This document shows positions 58,603 to 64,000 of a stretch of 64,000 bases of DNA, piece after piece; the stretch's first letter is position 1, and every line of letters starts with the position of its first letter. The notes under the pieces were generated by a model. That model did not search any database, had not been told where the DNA came from, and saw only the letters and a list, made by a program, of their open reading frames with translations. The position numbers and the translations under genes were made by a program. The stretch comes from Parachlamydiales bacterium (GTDB taxonomy: Bacteria > Chlamydiota > Chlamydiia > Chlamydiales > JABDDJ01): contig JBAZCF010000005.1 in the NCBI GenBank assembly GCA_041671045.1, positions 1-64,000 on the forward strand, written 5' to 3'.

Positions 58603-60753
58603 ATGAGTTTATCCCACGGAGCTTCTAAAAAATCTTCAATAGATATTAGCTCTTTAGAGAGATTGTTGGGACAATGGCATAGCGCATTGAATGCCACAGA
58701 GAAAGAAGAGCTTTTGCGGGAGCTGCCGGTCGTAAAAAAAATCTTCAATTCTTACCCTGCTTTAGTAAAAGAGATAGCTAAGTTAGAGAGCGAGCCCCGT
58801 CTAGCCGTTTTGCAAATTCTTGCCTTGGACCAATCAGAAATACTCTTTGGTGTATGCCATCAGATGGATGACAATAAAAGGAATAATTTTAGCAAGGTTG
58901 TAGAGATCTTGCGCAATACAGATCATTTTTATTCTTCCATTGGAGGGATCTTAGGATACCATCTAGCTATCTTACGTAAACTGGAAGCTAAAGATGCCAA
59001 AACGCACCACTATGAATTACCCCCGACATATGATGTTAGGGAGGATCAAAATCTGCGAAGAAGTGTTATCAGATCCGGCATAGAAGCCATGAATGCTTTG
59101 TCAGAGATCTATGTTGTGGGGGGTGCGGCAGATAGGTTGGAATTAAAAGATCCTCTAACAAATATCCCTTTGCCCGCAGCTATGCTCCCTTACTTAGGTA
59201 ATACATTATTGGAAGGATTACTTAGGGATTTGCAGGCTCGTGAATATCTTTATTTCAAGCTGATCGGTCGACAAGTTGAAACGCCTTTAGTGATGATGAC
59301 CTCTGAGAGTAACTCAAACCATCAGCTTATTGAGGACTATCTCAAGCAAAAAAGTTGGTACGGCAGAGATCCTGTATCATTCAAAATAGCGACACAGCCG
59401 CTAGTCCCCTTGATTTCTACGGAAGGCAACTGGTGCGTTGAAAAAGAATTCACACCCTATTTAAGACCGGGCGGACATGGTGCATTATGGAAGATAGCTT
59501 TGGACGAAGGCGTTTTTGATTGGCTGATCAAGCAAGGGAGAAAGTATACGCTCATTCGCCAGATAAATAACCCTGCTGCAGGGATAGACGGAACTCTGCT
59601 GGCATTTGCAGGAATAGGTTCTAGTCAAAAAAAGACGTTCGGATTTGCTGCCTGCGAGCGTCTTCCCGGTGCATCTGAAGGAGTAGATGTATTAGTGCCG
59701 CATGTGGAAGATTCTTTGGTACGTTATTCCATCACAAATATAGAATATACAGACTTGCCTAAAGAGCTTCAGCCTGGTCAAAAAGGCAGTCAAGTTTATC
59801 CTGCAAATACCAATATTCTTTTTGCAGATATAAAAGCAATAAAGCACGTCATCACAGCCAATCCGCTCCCTGGGTTAGTGATCAATATGAAAACAACTGT
59901 TTCGACTCCCTTAGGTGAAGTGCAAGCGGGTAGGGTTGAAAGCTTAATGCAAAATATTGCTGATTCAGTTTTATCAGCACCTTTTGCAAATGGCGTAAAA
60001 CCTACAAAAGATGACTTGCCCTCTTTTGTGATGTTGAATGCACGACAAAAGACAATTTCTACAGCAAAAAAAGCATATAAAGAGGGGAGTGGATTAAATG
60101 AAACGCCTCAGGGCGCCTACTACTATCTTCTAAATGCTTATTATGAACTATTGAAAGTCCATTGTGGAGTAGAAATACAAGGTCCAGGCACTGAAGAAGA
60201 ATATTTGAAAAATGATTGGGGGTTTCTAGCTTATCTACACCCTGCCCTAGGACCTCAATTTGAAATCATCTCACAGAAAATACGCGGCGGCAATTTTTCA
60301 AAACACTCTGTTTTAGAATTAGAAATTGCTGAATTAGATTTATTTAATATCGAACTAAACGGTTGTTTAAGGGTGCGTGCTGATACTCCACTAGGTGAAT
60401 ACTCTTTGGGAAGACTTGCCTATAGCCATAAAGGGGGGAAATGTACCCTAAGGAATGTAACGATATTGAACGAAGGCGTGGAAAGAGCGGATGCGATACC
60501 TTGGAAAAAGGAGCTAAAATATAAAGAGTGCTTAGAGATTGTTCTGCACGGAGATGCGGAATTCTATGCGCAAAATGTGACTTTTAAAGGGGCAAAGAGA
60601 TATGAAGTTCCTCCCGGTTACCGTTTGAAGATATCGCAAAACGAAGAAGGTATCAGAGAAAGTTTACAGAAAATTTCCTTTCCATCCTGGTGGTGGCATT
60701 ATAGCTTTGCGGCTGACGGAACGGTAGTTCTAAGGAAAATGGCCCAAGCCTAA
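58603..60753 (+). CDS. UDP-glucose pyrophosphorylase-like protein, plastid UGP3 type
   Basis: The 716-residue nucleotidyltransferase-fold protein has IYVVGGAADRLELKDPLTNIPLPAAMLPY (nucleotide-binding loop, 171 onward), LRDLQAREYLYFKLIGRQ and KPGGHG-like RPGGHGALWKIALDEGVFDWL. CERLPGASEGVDVL and NIEYTDLPKEL also match. From memory, the same blocks occur in plant chloroplast UGP3, which makes UDP-glucose for sulfolipid. A helical N-terminal region (1-165) and a C-terminal beta-helix-like part (600-716) flank the core. The reaction is likely sugar-1-phosphate plus UTP; substrate and pathway are unproven here. Confidence 0.75.
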   Translation: MSLSHGASKKSSIDISSLERLLGQWHSALNATEKEELLRELPVVKKIFNSYPALVKEIAKLESEPRLAVLQILALDQSEILFGVCHQMDDNKRNNFSKVVEILRNTDHFYSSIGGILGYHLAILRKLEAKDAKTHHYELPPTYDVREDQNLRRSVIRSGIEAMNALSEIYVVGGAADRLELKDPLTNIPLPAAMLPYLGNTLLEGLLRDLQAREYLYFKLIGRQVETPLVMMTSESNSNHQLIEDYLKQKSWYGRDPVSFKIATQPLVPLISTEGNWCVEKEFTPYLRPGGHGALWKIALDEGVFDWLIKQGRKYTLIRQINNPAAGIDGTLLAFAGIGSSQKKTFGFAACERLPGASEGVDVLVPHVEDSLVRYSITNIEYTDLPKELQPGQKGSQVYPANTNILFADIKAIKHVITANPLPGLVINMKTTVSTPLGEVQAGRVESLMQNIADSVLSAPFANGVKPTKDDLPSFVMLNARQKTISTAKKAYKEGSGLNETPQGAYYYLLNAYYELLKVHCGVEIQGPGTEEEYLKNDWGFLAYLHPALGPQFEIISQKIRGGNFSKHSVLELEIAELDLFNIELNGCLRVRADTPLGEYSLGRLAYSHKGGKCTLRNVTILNEGVERADAIPWKKELKYKECLEIVLHGDAEFYAQNVTFKGAKRYEVPPGYRLKISQNEEGIRESLQKISFPSWWWHYSFAADGTVVLRKMAQA

Positions 60754-60760
60754 AGATAGA

Positions 60761-60787
60761 TGGAGTGCGAAACTAGGCCGCACTCCA
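60761..60787. terminator. Bidirectional terminator
   Basis: TGGAGTGCG (60761-60769) pairs with CGCACTCCA (60779-60787) around a nine-base loop. It lies between the convergent UGP3-like gene and the 187-residue membrane protein gene. No strong T-run flanks it, so efficiency is uncertain. Confidence 0.65.
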
Positions 60788-60808
60788 TGCGAGACCCGCA
60801 AGAAAGTC

Positions 60809-61372
60809 TTAAACCAGCAAAGCGCCGACGTAAGGAACAGTCTTAAGGAATGCAACGCCAGAAGCAACTTTTGAAAGTGCTAATGCGCTTGCAGCTTGAG
60901 GACCAATAGCGAATACAACACCAGCTGAAACAGCGCAACCTAAAGCGATGGCTTTGAAAGTCCAACGAGCATAACAGTTAGGATCTGTGACTCTACCGTT
61001 AGCAGGATTTACGGTTGGTTGAAGGCTTTTAAATTCAGTAATAGCGAATGCAAGTACAGCGCTTAGTAGGAATGTGAAGCCAGCGCCAGGGCCGGTAGCC
61101 CATGTAGCTGCCGCAGCAACTTTAGGTGAAAGGTATGCATAGCTATGACCCGCGAAAGTTTTAGCTTCTCCGGCAACATATACTATTTTAGTTCCGACTA
61201 CTTTTGAACCAGCAACTACGCCTTCAGCTACAGCTTTTGAACCAGTAACTACGCCACTAGCTAAAGCTGATGTACCATTATAAATTCCGTTACCGACATA
61301 GGATCCGTACGAGACTATCCCACTTCCTACAGTACCGAATGCAGCTTTTACGCCTTCTAAACTTAAAGTCAT
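60809..61372 (-). CDS. Ala/Gly/Val-rich orphan membrane protein
   Basis: The 187-residue protein has no signal peptide. The N-terminal 65 residues are an amphipathic repeat of about 11 residues (ALASGVVTGSK, AVAEGVVAGSK, VVGTKIVYVAG). Two clear membrane segments follow: GFTFLLSAVLAFAITEF (about 97-115) and ALGCAVSAGVVFAIGPQAAS (about 140-160). The repeat recalls 11-mer amphipathic helices that bind lipid surfaces. Family unknown. It has a good ribosome site (AGGAG, 8 bases) and is likely well expressed. Confidence 0.65.
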   Translation of the reverse strand: MTLSLEGVKAAFGTVGSGIVSYGSYVGNGIYNGTSALASGVVTGSKAVAEGVVAGSKVVGTKIVYVAGEAKTFAGHSYAYLSPKVAAAATWATGPGAGFTFLLSAVLAFAITEFKSLQPTVNPANGRVTDPNCYARWTFKAIALGCAVSAGVVFAIGPQAASALALSKVASGVAFLKTVPYVGALLV

Positions 61373-61425
61373 GATTTACTCCTGTTAATATTGTTTAAGT
61401 TAAAACAACTAGCATAAATTTACAG

Positions 61426-62940
61426 TTATTTATTTGCAACTGAATTATTTATAATCCTCTTTTGATTAAATCTTTCAATAAAAGGACATCCAATACAACT
61501 TGTTTCGAAAAATTGACAAAAATCAAAATGTATTTGCAATGCCCCTTGAGAGGCAAAAGTATATTTCAGAATGTTTCCATTGGAGGTGTTTCCGAAAAAT
61601 CTATTTTTTAAATAAGTAGTTTTATAAGTGTATTCACTTAATAAATTAGTATAAATATGACAATAGGATTCATTACTTGAATTTTCATAATTGTTATTGT
61701 AATAGATGTAAGGAAGTAGTACGTTAACCATCATTTCTTTTTTAATTTGTTCGCCTAATAGTACTAATGGTTTAATAATAATGTCATTTTTAGAGTTGTC
61801 CTCTTTATTTATTTCAAAAAAGTAATGGGTATTCCAATACTCGCAGTGATAACTCGGCAAAAGATTTTTCAATTTTTCCCCTAGTTTTTTCCAATCGCCA
61901 GGTTTTGTGCAAAGGGGGTGGCTTTCTTTCCATTCTTTGCACAACATTTCTGGAAGTGTCTTGAGAGATGTGTCTGTAAGTAAGAATGAAAGCGCTGCTA
62001 TGCGCCTGATAGGGTTATGCAAGGGACGTGTTCGTTGGGGAAAAAGCTTCAATTTTGGGATGCCTAGCTCCGGTCGCTGTTCCCATAAGTGCAAAAGTGT
62101 TCTGTATTTCTGAGAATTTAGCCATTTTTCTTGATGAGAATCCTCAAAGTATCCACAAGCGCCCAATGCATACGCTTGATATTCTTCTGTTGTATACGTT
62201 CCCTGCAGCTGGGAAAGTGAAAGATAAAGCTGCAAGAAGATGCTGCTATTATGGGGAAAGCCCAGGCAGCGTGCTAGTGCTGCTGTCAGTGATTGTTCTG
62301 GATTTTCTGCCAATGACGAAATTTGTTTTCCTTTTTGATGAATTCTCCAGAATGAGGCGCTCGTCAGGAAATGTTTAATCTCATCCTGAGTAAGGGTATT
62401 GAAAACTGCTGAGGAACAATTCCCTGTTCCCAATAAAGGCTTGTAAGGATAAAGATCTATATCAATGACCTGGAGTATTTTTTGATGAGGGATATTTAGT
62501 TGATCTTCTAAATAAACACAGGGGATTGTTTTACCACTCTCTGTTGTGAGGGGGGTGATGCGGGGATGGTTCCAGAAGGAAATATGCAAAATCGTCTTAT
62601 TGTAATGGGGATTAGTATGATGGGTATGGGCTTCCCATCCGGAATCTGTAAGGTGCATTTCAATATCCCCCCGATATTCGCATCCCTCTATAATTAAGTG
62701 GGCTTTAAGAAAATCAGGTCCGGAAGAGGCATTCCATTGCCCCGGTGAAAGAACAGTAATTTTCTTTCCGCAATAAGTAATTAATTCTTTAAAATAAATT
62801 TGTTCCCACCAGAGAGCTTGTATATGTCGTTCGGTAAGAGTTAAATATTTTCCTTTACTTTCTGCTGCTGAGATAGAGGCGTTTTTTACTGGGAGTTGGA
62901 CGAGTTGAGGGTATAAATCTAGCATCTGAAATTCTCGCAA
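61426..62940 (-). CDS. DUF2851 family protein
   Basis: The 504-residue protein has the DUF2851 N-terminal blocks LTERHIQALWWEQIYFKELITYCGKKITVLSPGQWNASSGPDFLKA and EYRGDIEMHLTDSGWEAH. HHTNPHYNKTILHISFW and an LGTGNCS segment follow. The late CIGCPFIERFNQKR cysteine pair is also typical. The D...E...E-x-H arrangement suggests a nuclease-like metal site, but the function is unknown. ATG codons 1 and 6 are both possible starts. Confidence 0.85.
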   Translation of the reverse strand: MREFQMLDLYPQLVQLPVKNASISAAESKGKYLTLTERHIQALWWEQIYFKELITYCGKKITVLSPGQWNASSGPDFLKAHLIIEGCEYRGDIEMHLTDSGWEAHTHHTNPHYNKTILHISFWNHPRITPLTTESGKTIPCVYLEDQLNIPHQKILQVIDIDLYPYKPLLGTGNCSSAVFNTLTQDEIKHFLTSASFWRIHQKGKQISSLAENPEQSLTAALARCLGFPHNSSIFLQLYLSLSQLQGTYTTEEYQAYALGACGYFEDSHQEKWLNSQKYRTLLHLWEQRPELGIPKLKLFPQRTRPLHNPIRRIAALSFLLTDTSLKTLPEMLCKEWKESHPLCTKPGDWKKLGEKLKNLLPSYHCEYWNTHYFFEINKEDNSKNDIIIKPLVLLGEQIKKEMMVNVLLPYIYYNNNYENSSNESYCHIYTNLLSEYTYKTTYLKNRFFGNTSNGNILKYTFASQGALQIHFDFCQFFETSCIGCPFIERFNQKRIINNSVANK

Positions 62941-63051
62941 AATTTTAGGTTTTGATTGTTAAGGGGCGCGAGAAAATATTCAAGGAGATTTTGACTTTTA
63001 GAGGGTTCTGTGTTATGTTCTTAACCACAATAATAATTTAAGAGCTTGATC

Positions 63052-64000
63052 ATGAATACTGAAGTGCAAGAAAGATTAGCGCAATACGATCGTAAATTAA
63101 CGCATCTTTTGAGGTGTCTTTGACTTTGAAGGCAAAGAAACTAAAGTCAAAGAACTTGAAGTCCGCATGGAAGAGCCCTCGTTTTGGGATGACAATGCAA
63201 CTGCCCAAAAAGTCATTAGTGAATGCAACCTCCTGAAAGAGTGGACGGTGCCCTTAAAATCGCTTAGCACACGCTATAATGATCTTGAAGACCTCCTAAA
63301 AGAGGTGAATGAAGCTTCTGACCCACAGTTTTATAGTGATCTACTAAACGAATTAGGAAGCATTGAAAAGCTTCTGGCTGACCTTGAAGTGCGCAGGATG
63401 CTTGCCGGAGAGCTGGACGGCAATAATTGCTACTTATCGATTAATTCCGGAGCCGGCGGCACAGAATCTTGCGATTGGGTTTTGATGCTTTCACGTATGT
63501 ACCAACGCTGGGCCGCCCGCAAGGGGTGGGCTGTGGAAGTCGTGGATGTTCTGGACGGCGACGTTGCAGGAATCAAGAGCATTACGATGAAATTTACCGG
63601 TTCTTTTGCTTACGGGTATGCTAAAGCTGAAAAGGGAGTGCATCGCTTAGTAAGGATATCACCGTTCGATTCCAATGCACGCAGGCACACTAGCTTTGCC
63701 TCTGTAGACGTATCGCCGGAAATTACTGACGATATCCAAGTGGAAATACGTCCCGATGATGTGAGGGTAGATACTTACCGCTCTTCCGGAGCGGGTGGAC
63801 AGCATGTTAACAAAACTGATTCGGCCGTACGCTTGACACATATGCCCTCAGGAATTGTTGTAGCATGCCAAAACCAGAGAAGCCAGATTCAAAACCGTGA
63901 GACCTGCTATAAGATGCTCCGTTCAAAACTCTATGAGATGGAAGTAGCGGAAAGGGAAGCTAAAATTCAAGCTTTGGGTGGCGAGAAAAAAGACAATGCA
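63052..64000 (+). CDS. prfB: Peptide chain release factor 2, programmed frameshift, 3' end beyond window
   Basis: The ATG at 63052 opens a 23-codon frame (MNTEVQERLAQYDR...LLRCL) that stops at TGA 63121. A +1 shift at CTT-TGA continues DFEGKETKVKELEV to the window end (join 63052-63120, 63122-64000). Visible RF2 features are the stop-codon recognition SPF (VRISPFDSNARRH) and the catalytic GGQ (SSGAGGQHVNKTDSAVR). The factor releases peptides at UGA/UAA. It corresponds to CT459 near the SWIB gene in chlamydiae. Confidence 0.96.
63110..63124 (+). promoter_or_regulatory. prfB +1 frameshift site
   Basis: GAGG (63111-63114) precedes TGT-CTT-TGA-C. The internal Shine-Dalgarno-like GAGG lies 3 bases before the CTT slip codon, and the in-frame UGA is followed by C, as in most bacterial prfB genes. 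RF2 scarcity promotes the shift and so autoregulates the factor. Confidence 0.93.

Noticed and set aside
58518..58748. Minus-strand frame at the UGP3-like gene start
   Set aside because: Overlaps the real start on the opposite strand and has no family features.
1..64000. CRISPR array, prophage or complete insertion sequence
   Set aside because: No regularly spaced direct repeats, phage structural genes, transposase or integrase were seen; only the MITE-like element and REP-like repeats.

Overview
The window looks like a chromosome segment of an environmental chlamydia (order Parachlamydiales or a close relative). The strongest evidence is gene order. From 54.6 to 58.1 kb there is a HAD phosphatase, truA, ispD, an LpxG-type metallophosphoesterase and a SWIB-domain protein, with prfB about 5 kb further on. 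From memory this is the Chlamydia trachomatis CT464-CT459 order. The prfB gene keeps the programmed +1 frameshift. An ArtJ-like amino-acid binding protein, many small secreted proteins without known domains and an Inc-like membrane protein fit the same group. Base composition is AT-rich. The family or genus cannot be fixed from the sequence alone.

Layout: 0-8 kb holds a decayed gene end, an ABM-like protein, a 769-residue orphan protein, a secreted collagen-like protein with a globular C-terminal domain, a serine beta-lactamase-like hydrolase, a MITE-like element and two tandem paralogous secreted proteins. 7.7-12.4 kb is a complete cyoABCDE cytochrome bo3 quinol oxidase operon on the minus strand. 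12.5-21.4 kb is a run of secreted or small-molecule hydrolases: two SnoaL/DUF4440-like proteins, a lipoprotein alpha/beta hydrolase, a sulfatase, two amidohydrolases and a linear-amide hydrolase, followed by an ArsC/Spx-like protein. 21.4-24.8 kb has a collapsed SDR pseudogene, then a candidate His-rich leader peptide ahead of an amino-acid ABC transporter operon, then a PhnD-like protein. 24.9-36.6 kb mixes secreted orphans, a DD-peptidase, a bicupin, a flavoprotein disulfide reductase, an eight-repeat autotransporter, an NmrA-like protein, a SAP-domain protein, a HAM1-type NTPase and a GT25 glycosyltransferase.

36.6-53.6 kb is the accessory part. It has five copies of a REP-like palindromic repeat, fragments of mtnN, a linear-amide hydrolase and an ArsC-like gene, and a HEPN gene with an in-frame stop. 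It also has a K+ channel, a secreted GH5 cellulase, two outer-membrane proteins, a rhodanese, an Inc-like protein behind paired BlaI/CopY-like operators, a Nudix protein with a signal peptide, and an RloA-RloB (AbiL-like) pair with a third gene. It ends at a tRNA-Leu(CAA). From there the conserved chlamydial backbone resumes, with a plastid-UGP3-like nucleotidyltransferase, a DUF2851 protein and prfB, which runs off the window end.

Most promising observations: the His-rich leader ahead of the transporter, the three-gene RloAB-like operon, the covarying double-hairpin repeat family, the duplicated operator at 47.6-47.8 kb, and the UGP3-like protein. Functions are read from motifs and family knowledge; no database search was possible.
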